The notes: a model not told the origin generated them from the sequence alone. DNA of 8,879 nt from Desulfovibrio sp. (GCA_020217165.1 JAIWOE010000153.1:1-8879); one strand, 5' to 3'. Counted from the first letter of the stretch, positions 1 through 7,394 are shown. Numbers and translations are program-made.

Positions 1-752
1 CCCTGGCCGCCACGCCGGACATCCCCCTGTTCACCCTGGCGCTGGACGAGGCCGCTCTGGTGGCCCGGCTGGGGGCCCAAAGTCCCCAGCGCAAGGTCTT
101 CGAGCGCCTCCTGGAGCGCGAACGCAAGGGCGAAACCCTGGCCCGGCTGGACTACATTCCGGATTTCACCTTCGGCATCGAAACCAGCATCACCAACCAG
201 TGGGATGTCTACCGCGGGGTGGACAGCAAGGGGCAGTGGATGTTCCCCACTCCGCCGCCGGGGGACTCGGGCAAGGATCCGGTGATGCTCTCCCTGTCCT
301 TCACCCTGCCCATTTTCAACGAGCGCCGCCAGGCCGCCACCCGCGAAGCCAGGGCCCGGCAGTTGGCGGCCATCAAGGACCGCGACGGCCTGCGCGACCG
401 CCTGGCCGCGGATCTTTCCATGGCCCGCTTCAATCTGGACGATGCCGCCCGCAAGGCCGCCCTGTATCAGGACGCCCTCATCCCCCGGGCGGTGCAGGCC
501 TTTGGCGCGGCCATCGGGGCCTATCAGGCCGGCACGGGCCGCTATGCGGAACTCATCATGGCCCAGCGCAGCCTGCTGGAGCTGGAGCTTAGTGCCGTGC
601 AGGCTCTGGCCGCCCAGGGACAGCGGTTGGCGGAAATCGAATCCCTGGTGGGTGAGGACCTCCCGGTCACGCCCGCCCCCGGCGGCACCTTGCGTCGCGT
701 CAGGGCTGGCCTGGAGCGGCCGGCCATCAGCCATGAGGAGGTCGCCCCATGA
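1..752 (+). CDS. CusC/TolC-like outer-membrane efflux channel, 3' part
   Basis: This is the C-terminal 249 residues of an outer-membrane channel of the TolC/CusC family, the exit duct of a tripartite efflux pump. The reading frame is open from base 3 to the TGA at 750-752, so the gene begins left of the window; the GTG at 60 is merely internal. Visible features are a long Ala/Arg/Glu-rich coiled-coil stretch, a beta-strand pair around 'DFTFGIET' and 'VMLSLSFTLPIFN' (the usual second-repeat strand of this family, ending in a Pro-Ile-Phe turn), then a second helical hairpin with 'GAYQAGTGRYAELIMAQ', which matches the typical 'Y..G...+..LL.AQ' motif. Its stop overlaps the start of the adaptor gene by 4 bp (ATGA), so translation is probably coupled. 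The partner genes suggest copper/silver export, but the fragment alone does not fix the substrate. Confidence 0.88.
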   Translation, partial: LAATPDIPLFTLALDEAALVARLGAQSPQRKVFERLLERERKGETLARLDYIPDFTFGIETSITNQWDVYRGVDSKGQWMFPTPPPGDSGKDPVMLSLSFTLPIFNERRQAATREARARQLAAIKDRDGLRDRLAADLSMARFNLDDAARKAALYQDALIPRAVQAFGAAIGAYQAGTGRYAELIMAQRSLLELELSAVQALAAQGQRLAEIESLVGEDLPVTPAPGGTLRRVRAGLERPAISHEEVAP

Positions 753-2968
753 CCCTGCTGCGAAAATCTCCGGCGCGTCCCGCGTCGCGTCGCCTGGCCT
801 GGCTCTGGCTGCTGGTGGCCCTGCTGGCCTTTGTTGGCGGTTACTGGCTGGGCGGGTCGGGGGGACATGACACTACGCCGGCCGCGCCCGGGCACGATTA
901 CGGGCACGAGCATCCGCATGCCGCGCCTGCTGCAACGCCGGGAGACAGCGGGTCGGAGGTGGCCTACTGGACCTGCTCCATGCACCCATGGATCCGCCTG
1001 CCAGATCCCGGCCTGTGCCCCATCTGCGCCATGGACCTCATCCCCGTGGCCAAGGGACAGCAGGACGGCGCCCCCGTCAGCCTGCGCGCCGTGACCCTCA
1101 CCCCTGCCGCCCGCGCCCTGGCCCGGGTGGAGCTGGCCCCCGTGGAGCGACGCGCCGTGGACGTGGCCACCCGGCTCCTGGGGCGCATTGAGGTGGACGA
1201 AACCAGCCAAGCCTACATCACCGCCCGCGTGGCAGGCCGGCTGGACAGGCTGCACGTCAACGTCACCGGCGGCACGGTCAAGGCCGGGCAGGTCATGGCC
1301 GAGATTTACAGCCCGGAGCTGGTGGCTGCCCAGGCCGAATTGCTGGAAGCCCGCAAGGCCGTGACCCGGTTGTCGGCGGACGCCCCGGCCCTGCTGCGGG
1401 ATACCGCCGCCCGCACCGAACGCGCCGCCCGGGACAAGTTGCGCCTCCTGGGATTTTCCGCCGCCGAGGTGGAGACCGTACTCCGGCGCGGCACGCCGGC
1501 GGACCACATGCCCCTGACCGCCCCGGCTGGCGGCGTGGTGGTGCGCAGGGACGTCCAGGAAGGAGCCTATGTGGCCACGGGCACGCGGCTGTTCGCCATT
1601 GCGGATCTCTCCCGCGTCTGGGCCGTCTTCGAGGCCTACGAGGCCGACCTGCCCTGGCTGCGCATGGGCGCGGCCGTGCGCTTCGAGGCCACGGGCCTGC
1701 CCGGCGAGACCTTCACTGGCGCGGTGACGTTCATCGATCCCGTCATCGACACCATGACCCGCACTTTCCGCGTGCGGCTGGACGTGGCCAACCCCGGCGG
1801 CCGGCTCAAACCCGGCATGCTGGTGCACGCCGTTCAACAGACCGCGGTGGATGCCCAGGCCGGCCAGGTGTTGACCATCCCGGTCACCGCGGCGCTGGTC
1901 ACGGGCACGCGGGCCATCGTTTATGTGGCCGATCCCAACACGCCGGGCAGCTACGAGGGGCGGGAAATCGTCCTGGGGCCCCGGGCCGGGGACCATTACG
2001 TGGTCCGCCAGGGCCTGGCCGAGGGTGAGCAGGTGGTGGTTCGCGGCAATTTTTTGGTGGATAGCGCCGCCCAGCTCATGGCCGCTCCGAGCATGATGCT
2101 GCCCGAGGGAGCCGGCGAGCCCGGCGCCCTGGACGGGGTGCCGCCTCCATTCCTGCGGCAGCTTCCGGCCCTGGATGCCCCGATGGAGGCCGTGCTCGCC
2201 GCGGCCCGGGGCACGGACCTGGAGGCAGGCCGGCAGGCCTTTGCCGCCCTGGGGCAGGCCCTGGCCGGGCTGGATGCCGCCACCCTGGTGGACGAGCCGG
2301 CCCTGCACTGGAAGGAGCTGGCCATGCTCCTGGGCAATGACATCCGCCTGGGTCGGGACAGTCGGTCCATGACCGAGCTGCGCTGGCACGCCCGGGAGCT
2401 GGACGCCCGCATGCAACGTGTGCGGCGGACCTTCGATTATGCTGCCCAGGCTGCCCAGGCCGCCGGCCCCGGGGAGCCGGGCACGCCGGCTCCGCCGGCC
2501 GTGCAGGCACAGCTTGGGGAGGTGCTGGCCGCCTACCTCCGGCTGCAGGATGCCCTGGCCAGGGACGATGCCCCGGCCGCCCAGGCTGCGGTGCAAGGGC
2601 TGGAAGACGCTTGGCGCGCCGTGTCCCGGGAGGGCCTAGACGGCCTGGACGGCCTGGACGGCGAAGCTGGGGCGGCCCTGGAGGCCATCGCGGCGCAAAT
2701 GGAGCAGGGCCTGATGGCCATGCAGGAGCAGACCTCCCTGGAGGCCATGCGCGCCGGCTTCCAGCCCGTGTCCAACGCCCTCATCCAGGCGGCCCTCACC
2801 GTGGGCATCGTCCACCAGGGCGACCTGTTCCGGGTGCATTGCCCCATGGCTTTCGACTATACGGGGGCGGACTGGCTGCAGCCCGATCCGGACATCCGCA
2901 ACCCGTACTTCGGCCACCTCATGCCCGGTTGCGGCGACGTCACCGGGCAAGTGCCCGTGGCACGGTAA
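749..2968 (+). CDS. cusB: CusB-like periplasmic adaptor with N-terminal metal-binding and C-terminal DUF3347-like domains
   Basis: Membrane-fusion protein that should link the RND pump to the outer-membrane channel and hand over periplasmic Cu(I)/Ag(I). At 739 residues it far exceeds E. coli CusB (about 407). Order of parts: an N-terminal membrane anchor or uncleaved signal (about 15-36); a His-rich linker (H40, H49, H53, H55, H57); a heavy-metal-binding domain (73-99) with 'YWTCSMHP' and 'GLCPICAMDLIP' (C76, M78, H79, C90, C93, M95); the adaptor core with its split lipoyl-like halves (about 150-200 and 253-290) and beta-barrel with 'GGRLKPGMLV' (to about 360); a helical segment 479-562; and a DUF3347-like domain (about 588-735) with C698-P-M700, 'NPYFG' (718-722), M725 and C728. 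The start is supported by GAGGAGGT at 735-742 and by the ATGA overlap with the channel gene. The family call is firm. Metal handling by the added domains is inferred from their Cys/Met/His content. Confidence 0.93.
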   Translation: MTLLRKSPARPASRRLAWLWLLVALLAFVGGYWLGGSGGHDTTPAAPGHDYGHEHPHAAPAATPGDSGSEVAYWTCSMHPWIRLPDPGLCPICAMDLIPVAKGQQDGAPVSLRAVTLTPAARALARVELAPVERRAVDVATRLLGRIEVDETSQAYITARVAGRLDRLHVNVTGGTVKAGQVMAEIYSPELVAAQAELLEARKAVTRLSADAPALLRDTAARTERAARDKLRLLGFSAAEVETVLRRGTPADHMPLTAPAGGVVVRRDVQEGAYVATGTRLFAIADLSRVWAVFEAYEADLPWLRMGAAVRFEATGLPGETFTGAVTFIDPVIDTMTRTFRVRLDVANPGGRLKPGMLVHAVQQTAVDAQAGQVLTIPVTAALVTGTRAIVYVADPNTPGSYEGREIVLGPRAGDHYVVRQGLAEGEQVVVRGNFLVDSAAQLMAAPSMMLPEGAGEPGALDGVPPPFLRQLPALDAPMEAVLAAARGTDLEAGRQAFAALGQALAGLDAATLVDEPALHWKELAMLLGNDIRLGRDSRSMTELRWHARELDARMQRVRRTFDYAAQAAQAAGPGEPGTPAPPAVQAQLGEVLAAYLRLQDALARDDAPAAQAAVQGLEDAWRAVSREGLDGLDGLDGEAGAALEAIAAQMEQGLMAMQEQTSLEAMRAGFQPVSNALIQAALTVGIVHQGDLFRVHCPMAFDYTGADWLQPDPDIRNPYFGHLMPGCGDVTGQVPVAR
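2633..2659 (+). repeat. 9-bp in-frame tandem repeat (three copies, Gly-Leu-Asp)
   Basis: Three head-to-tail 9-bp units, ggcctagac then ggcctggac twice, lie within the adaptor gene and encode Gly-Leu-Asp three times (residues 629-637). They sit in the loop between helices of the C-terminal DUF3347-like domain. The unit length is a multiple of three, so slippage would change loop length without breaking the frame. Confidence 0.8.
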
Positions 2969-2980
2969 GGGGAGGAGTTT

Positions 2981-5900
2981 ATGCCGCCATCCTCCCTGCA
3001 TCCTCTCCATCTGCTGATCCGTTTCTTCCTGGAGAACCGCCTGGCCACGTGCCTGCTGGCGTTGCTGGTCCTGGGCTGGGGGTTCATGGTGGCGCCGTTC
3101 CACTGGGACGTGGACGGGCTACCGCGGGACCCCGTGCACGTGGACGCCATTCCGGACATCGGCGAGAACCAGCAGATCGTCTTCACGGAATGGCCGGGCC
3201 GCTCCCCCCAGGACATGGAAGACCAGGTGACATATCCCCTCACCGTGTCCCTCCTGGGCGTGCCCGGGGTGAAGACGGTGCGCAGCTTCTCCATGTTCGG
3301 TTTTTCCAGCATTTACGTGATATTTGACGAGAATGTGGAGTTCTACTGGTCGCGCTCGAGGCTGCTGGAAAAGCTGGCCAGCCTGCCGCCGGGCACATTG
3401 CCGGCCGGGGTGCGGCCCACCCTGGGACCGGACGCCACGGCCCTGGGCCAGGTGTTCTGGTATACCCTGGAAGGGCGCGACGCTGCAGGCGATCCTGCCG
3501 GCGGCTGGGACCTGGCCGAGCTGCGCACCATCCAGGATTATTACGTCCGCTATGGCCTGCTGGGGGTGGAAGGCGTCAGCGAGGTGGCCTCCGCCGGGGG
3601 ATTCGTCAAGGAATATCAAGTGGATGTGAATCCAGAGGCCCTGCGCATTGCAGGCATCAGCCTGGAGCAGGTGGTCAATGCCGTGCGTCAGGCCAACCTG
3701 GACGTGGGCGCGCGGACCATCGAGGTCAACGGGCCGGAATATCTGGTGCGCGGCGTGGGCTTTATCAAGAGCGTGGAGGACCTGCAGGCCGCGGTGATCG
3801 TGGCCCGGGACGGCACCCCCATCCGCGTGGGGGATGTGGCCACGGTGGGCCTGGGGCCGGCCCTGCGCCGCGGGGTGCTGGACAAGGACGGCACCGAGGC
3901 CGTGGGCGGCGTGGTGGTGGTGCGTCAGGGCGCCAACCCCCTGGAAACCATCCAGAAGGTCAAGGCCAAGATCAGGGAGCTCTCCCCCGGCCTGCCCGGC
4001 AAATCCCTGCCCGACGGTCGGGTGAGCACCGTGACCATCGTACCATTCTATGACCGCACCGGGCTTATCGAGGAGACCCTGGGCACCCTGGAAGAAGCCC
4101 TCACGCAGCAGGTGCTCATCACCATTGTGGTGGTGGTGCTCTCGGTGTTGCACCTCTCCAGTTCGCTGCTCATCTCCTCCCTGTTGCCCCTGGCCATCGC
4201 CATGTGCTTCGTCGCCATGAAGCTGGTGGGGGTGGATGCCAACATCGTGGCCTTGTCCGGCATTGCCATCGCCATTGGGGTCATGGTGGATGTGGGCATC
4301 GTGCTGTGCGAAAACATCTTGCAGCATTTCGAGCGCGCGCCGGCCGGGGCGTCCAAAATCGAGGTCATCTACGCTGCCGCCACCGAGGTGGCCGGCCCCA
4401 TCCTTACCAGCGTGGCCACCACGGCGGTGAGCTTCCTGCCGGTGTTCGCCATGGAAGGGCCCGAGGGCAAACTCTTCAAGCCCCTGGCCTTTACCAAAAC
4501 CTTCGCCATGGTGGCGGCCATCGTGGTGGGCTTGACCATGCTGCCGGCGTTTGCCTCGGTGGTCATGGGATTGGGCCGGGGCGCCGCGGCCCGGGCGCGG
4601 TGCCTGGGCTGGGGCAAGGCGGCGGTATACGTGGCCGCCGGGGTGGCCGCCTGGGGGTGGCTGGCCTGGTGGGCCGGGGTGCCCCTGCTGTATCTGGGGG
4701 TGCGGGCCCTCATGGCCCCGCGGCTCTCGCCACGGGTGGCCAGGGGTTGGACCACCCTGGACAATCTGGCCGCGGCCCTGGCCATTGTGGCCGTGCTGGC
4801 GGCCCACTGGATGCCCCTAGGCCACGGCGTGGCCTTGTGGCGAAACATCGCCTTTGCTGGCGGTGTCATCGCTGTGCTCATGGCCGTGTTCCTGGGAGTG
4901 TTGCCTGTCTACCCCTGGGTGCTGGGACAGGTGCTGCGGGTGAAGACGGCGTTTTTGCTGCTGCCGCTACTGCTGGCGGGGCTGGGGGTGCTGGCCTGGC
5001 TGGGCGCGCCCAGGTGCTTTGCCTGGCTGCCCCAGGAGTGGCGGCAGTCCGGACCCATGACGGCCCTCTCCCACGCCTTCCCCGGGCTGGGCAAGGAGTT
5101 CATGCCGCCCCTGGACGAGGGGTCCTTTCTGTTCATGCCCACCACCATGCCCCACGCCTCCCTGAGCGAGGTGCATGCGGTGCTGCGCTACCAGGACATG
5201 GCCATCCAGGCCATTCCCGAGGTGGCCCTGGCCGTGGGCAAGCTGGGCCGGGCCGAAACCCCCCTGGACCCCGCCCCGGTTTCCATGATCGAGACCATTA
5301 TCAATTATCGGGACGAATACGCCAAGGACGACCAGGGCCGGCTCCTTCGATTCCGATATGATGCCCATCGAGAAGACTGGTACCGGTCCATGGATGGCAC
5401 GCCCCAGCCCGCGGCCGACGGCCTGCCCTACGTGGTGCAGGGCCGGTTTTTGCGCGACGACGCCGGGGCGCTGATTCCCGACGAGGCCGGCCAGCCCTTC
5501 CGGCTGTGGCGGCCAGCCCTGGACCCTGCCCACAACCCCGGGCGGGAGGCCTGGGGCGGCATCCGGTCGCCCCATGACATCTGGGACGCCATTGCTGCGG
5601 CGGCGGAGGTGCCGGGCGTCACCGGCGCGCCCCGGCTCCAACCCATCGCGGCGCGCATCGTCATGCTGCAGTCCGGCATGCGCGCCCCCATGGGGGTGAA
5701 GGTCAAGGGACCGGATTTGCACACCATCGAGGCCGTGGGCCTGCAGATTGAGGCCCTGCTCAAGGAGGTGCCCTCGGTGCAGGCGGCGGCGGTCATTGCC
5801 GACCGCATCGTGGGCAAGCCGTATCTGGAAATCGTCATCGACCGCGAAGCCATTTCCCGTTACGGCGTGCGCATCGCCCAGGTGCAGGAAGTCATCGAAA

Positions 5901-6862
5901 CGGCCGTGGGCGGCATGCCCATCACCTACACCGTGGAAGGCCGGGAGCGCTATCCTGTGCGGGTGCGCTACCCCCGGGAGCTGCGGGACAGCCCTGAGGC
6001 CCTGGAAAAGGTGGTGGTCACCGGGTCCATGGGCGAGGATGTGCCCCTGGCCCAGCTGGCGCACATCCGGTACGTGCGCGGGCCGCAGATGATTAAGAGC
6101 GAGGACACCTTCCTCACCGGCTACGTGCTCTTTGACCGCAAGGCCGAATATCCGGAAGTGGACGTGGTGGAGCACGCCAAGGCCTACCTGGAGCAGCGTC
6201 AGGCTGCGGGGGATTTTGTGCTGCCGGCCGGCGTGAGCTACGCCTTTTCCGGCAGCTACGAGAACCAGGTCCGGGCCCAGCAGCGCCTGGCCGTGCTGCT
6301 GCCCCTGTGCCTGCTCATCATCTTCTTGCTGCTGTATTTTCAATTCAAGCGCATCCCGTTGACCATGCTGGTGTTTTCCGGCGTGCTCCTGGCCTGGTCC
6401 GGCGGGTTCCTGATGCTGTGGTGCTACGGTCAGCCGTGGTTCCTGGACGTGACCATCCTGGGGGTGGACGTGCGTTCGCTGTTCCAGATTCATCCCGTGA
6501 ACCTGAGCGTGGCTGTCTGGGTGGGGTTTCTGGCCCTCTTTGGCATCGCCACGGATGACGGCGTGCTCATGGCCACCTACCTGGGGCAGCAGATGCAGGG
6601 CCGGCGGTTCGACAGCAAGGCGGCCTTGCGCCGGGCCGTGGTGGAGGGCGCCTCCCGGCGCATCCGGCCGGCCATGATGACCACGGCCACCACCATGCTG
6701 GCCTTGCTGCCGGTGCTCACGTCCACGGGGCGGGGGTCGGACATCATGGCGCCCATGGCCATCCCGTCCTTTGGCGGCATGGCCGTGGCCATGCTCACCT
6801 GGCTCACCACGCCGGCCATCTATTGTTTGTATGAGGAGCTGCGGCTTGCCCGCCGCCCCTGA
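2981..6862 (+). CDS. cusA: CusA-like heavy-metal RND efflux pump, long variant
   Basis: Inner-membrane proton-driven RND transporter of the copper/silver (HME4-like) class. The N-terminus is typical ('HVDAIPDIGENQQIVFTEWP', residues 49-68). TM4 carries 'GIAIAIGVMVDVGIVLCEN' with D437 (E. coli D405). The three methionines that bind Cu(I)/Ag(I) in E. coli CusA (M573, M623, M672) match M719 ('FLFMPTT'), M769 ('VSMIET') and M895 ('IVMLQSG'); the first spacing is identical at 50 residues. The protein has 1293 residues against about 1047 in E. coli. The extra length lies mainly in three places: a hydrophobic insertion between TM6 and TM7 (within 530-704), about 77 residues between M769 and M895, and a longer loop near 1153-1174. 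E. coli E939 corresponds to D1192, and K984 to A1231. The start is supported by GGGGAGGAG at 2969-2977, 12 bp after the adaptor stop. The frame is open throughout, so the length is not a frameshift artefact. Copper/silver rather than zinc/cobalt is favoured by the methionines and by the lack of the CzcA-type 'DFG..VDG' signature. Confidence 0.94.
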   Translation: MPPSSLHPLHLLIRFFLENRLATCLLALLVLGWGFMVAPFHWDVDGLPRDPVHVDAIPDIGENQQIVFTEWPGRSPQDMEDQVTYPLTVSLLGVPGVKTVRSFSMFGFSSIYVIFDENVEFYWSRSRLLEKLASLPPGTLPAGVRPTLGPDATALGQVFWYTLEGRDAAGDPAGGWDLAELRTIQDYYVRYGLLGVEGVSEVASAGGFVKEYQVDVNPEALRIAGISLEQVVNAVRQANLDVGARTIEVNGPEYLVRGVGFIKSVEDLQAAVIVARDGTPIRVGDVATVGLGPALRRGVLDKDGTEAVGGVVVVRQGANPLETIQKVKAKIRELSPGLPGKSLPDGRVSTVTIVPFYDRTGLIEETLGTLEEALTQQVLITIVVVVLSVLHLSSSLLISSLLPLAIAMCFVAMKLVGVDANIVALSGIAIAIGVMVDVGIVLCENILQHFERAPAGASKIEVIYAAATEVAGPILTSVATTAVSFLPVFAMEGPEGKLFKPLAFTKTFAMVAAIVVGLTMLPAFASVVMGLGRGAAARARCLGWGKAAVYVAAGVAAWGWLAWWAGVPLLYLGVRALMAPRLSPRVARGWTTLDNLAAALAIVAVLAAHWMPLGHGVALWRNIAFAGGVIAVLMAVFLGVLPVYPWVLGQVLRVKTAFLLLPLLLAGLGVLAWLGAPRCFAWLPQEWRQSGPMTALSHAFPGLGKEFMPPLDEGSFLFMPTTMPHASLSEVHAVLRYQDMAIQAIPEVALAVGKLGRAETPLDPAPVSMIETIINYRDEYAKDDQGRLLRFRYDAHREDWYRSMDGTPQPAADGLPYVVQGRFLRDDAGALIPDEAGQPFRLWRPALDPAHNPGREAWGGIRSPHDIWDAIAAAAEVPGVTGAPRLQPIAARIVMLQSGMRAPMGVKVKGPDLHTIEAVGLQIEALLKEVPSVQAAAVIADRIVGKPYLEIVIDREAISRYGVRIAQVQEVIETAVGGMPITYTVEGRERYPVRVRYPRELRDSPEALEKVVVTGSMGEDVPLAQLAHIRYVRGPQMIKSEDTFLTGYVLFDRKAEYPEVDVVEHAKAYLEQRQAAGDFVLPAGVSYAFSGSYENQVRAQQRLAVLLPLCLLIIFLLLYFQFKRIPLTMLVFSGVLLAWSGGFLMLWCYGQPWFLDVTILGVDVRSLFQIHPVNLSVAVWVGFLALFGIATDDGVLMATYLGQQMQGRRFDSKAALRRAVVEGASRRIRPAMMTTATTMLALLPVLTSTGRGSDIMAPMAIPSFGGMAVAMLTWLTTPAIYCLYEELRLARRP

Positions 6863-6883
6863 AATCCCCACGAGGAGGTTCGC

Positions 6884-7174
6884 ATGATGCGTGTAGTCGT
6901 GTTGCTGATGGCGGTGGCGCTGATGGGTGGCGCTGTCCTGCCCGGCGCTGCCGTGGCTATGGATCAGGCCGGCCGGTCCAAGATGCATTTTGACATGATG
7001 GACAAGAACAAGGATGGCGGCGTGGACCTGGAGGAATACAAGAAAATGATGGGCCCGGATTCCGAGCCTGCCTTCAACGCCACCGATGCTGATGGCAATG
7101 GCGTCATCAGCCTGGAAGAACTCACGGCCTACGAAGCGGCCCATGGCGGCCATGGCGGCCACGGCCACCAGTAA
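6884..7174 (+). CDS. Small secreted EF-hand protein with His-rich tail
   Basis: A 96-residue protein with a clear Sec signal peptide: a hydrophobic core over 4-20 and an AVA cleavage motif at 23-25. The mature part, about 71 residues, should be periplasmic. It carries two EF-hand loops. Loop 1 is 'DKNKDGGVDLEE' (40-51) and loop 2 is 'DADGNGVISLEE' (68-79); both have the acidic or polar ligands at loop positions 1, 3, 5 and 9 and Glu at position 12. The tail 'HGGHGGHGHQ' (87-96) and several methionines (M26, M34, M38, M39, M55, M56) could bind copper, nickel or zinc. The gene starts 21 bp after the pump gene behind GAGGAGGT (6872-6879), and is the last gene before the operon terminator. I infer an accessory role in metal sensing or buffering. 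Calcium binding follows from the EF-hand fit; transition-metal binding is a guess from composition. Confidence 0.9.
   Translation: MMRVVVLLMAVALMGGAVLPGAAVAMDQAGRSKMHFDMMDKNKDGGVDLEEYKKMMGPDSEPAFNATDADGNGVISLEELTAYEAAHGGHGGHGHQ
7141..7164 (+). repeat. Short 9-bp tandem repeat encoding the His-Gly-Gly tail
   Basis: The unit ccatggcgg occurs twice in a row (7141-7149, 7150-7158), followed by a partial third copy (ccacgg, 7159-7164). In the gene's frame it yields His-Gly-Gly units at residues 87-93 of the EF-hand protein. The repeat may have grown by slippage and builds the histidine-rich tail. Confidence 0.7.
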
Positions 7175-7394
7175 CCCCTCCTCGTCCTCCTGCCGGCCTG
7201 CCACCGGCCACGCCCCTGCCCGGGAACACCCCGCGCAGGGGCTTTTTTTGGGCCCGTGCCACGCCAGTCTTGAGAAGCCTTAAGCCTGCCTGCCCGTTCT
7301 GCATGGTTCTTCACTCTCCCCAAGCAATCTTGATGCACTCTGAACGGATGTATCACAATCCTGCGTACGTATATTCAGGCAAAGGAGGGGCGGC
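7175..7394. other. Intergenic junction between metal-efflux and flagellar hook operons
   Basis: A 220-bp stretch with no convincing gene. The left third holds the efflux terminator (7212-7249). The right half is less GC-rich (about 51% for 7321-7394 by hand count) and should carry the promoter for the zinc-finger gene and flgD. A weak sigma-70-like candidate is TTGATG (7330-7335) with TATCAC (7351-7356), but the 15-bp spacer is short and the -10 is poor. I found no sigma-54 box (TGGC...TTGC) and no sigma-28-like box. A strong ribosome-binding site, AAAGGAGG, stands at 7381-7388. Confidence 0.6.
7212..7249 (+). terminator. Rho-independent terminator of the efflux operon
   Basis: An 8-bp GC-rich stem (GCCCCTGC 7212-7219 with GCAGGGGC 7235-7242), one C-C mismatch, then a further 4-bp stem (CGGG 7221-7224 with CCCG 7230-7233) around the five-base loop AACAC. 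Seven T residues follow directly (7243-7249). It lies 37 bp after the EF-hand gene and no other terminator is seen between the genes upstream, so it ends the whole efflux transcript. Confidence 0.93.

Noticed and set aside
60..62. GTG as a start for the channel gene
   Set aside because: The frame is open back to base 3 and the missing part holds the first half of a TolC-type protein, so the gene clearly starts outside the window.
542..2596. 684-codon open frame on the minus strand
   Set aside because: Antisense to the channel end and the adaptor. It is Gly/His/Gln-rich, low-complexity and has no family motif. Strong G/C bias in the third codon position of the sense genes keeps the opposite frame free of stops.
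3119..4807. 562-codon open frame on the minus strand
   Set aside because: Antisense to the CusA gene, with His/Gly-rich composition that mirrors sense codons (for example CAC/CAT opposite GTG/ATG). No plausible domain.
4204..5361. 385-codon plus-strand frame inside cusA
   Set aside because: Out-of-frame shadow of the pump gene with Gly/Arg/His-rich content. The CusA frame has all the family motifs across this stretch.
2981..6862. Frameshift or fusion as the cause of the long CusA
   Set aside because: The frame is open throughout and all conserved motifs occur in the correct order, with insertions between them.
4967..7204. 745-codon open frame on the minus strand
   Set aside because: Spans CusA, the EF-hand gene and part of the downstream spacer in antisense; composition is again low-complexity and it lacks any recognisable motif.
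7330..7356. TTGATG - 15 bp - TATCAC as a sigma-70 promoter
   Set aside because: Spacer is too short and the -10 matches poorly; kept only as a weak candidate within the junction entry.
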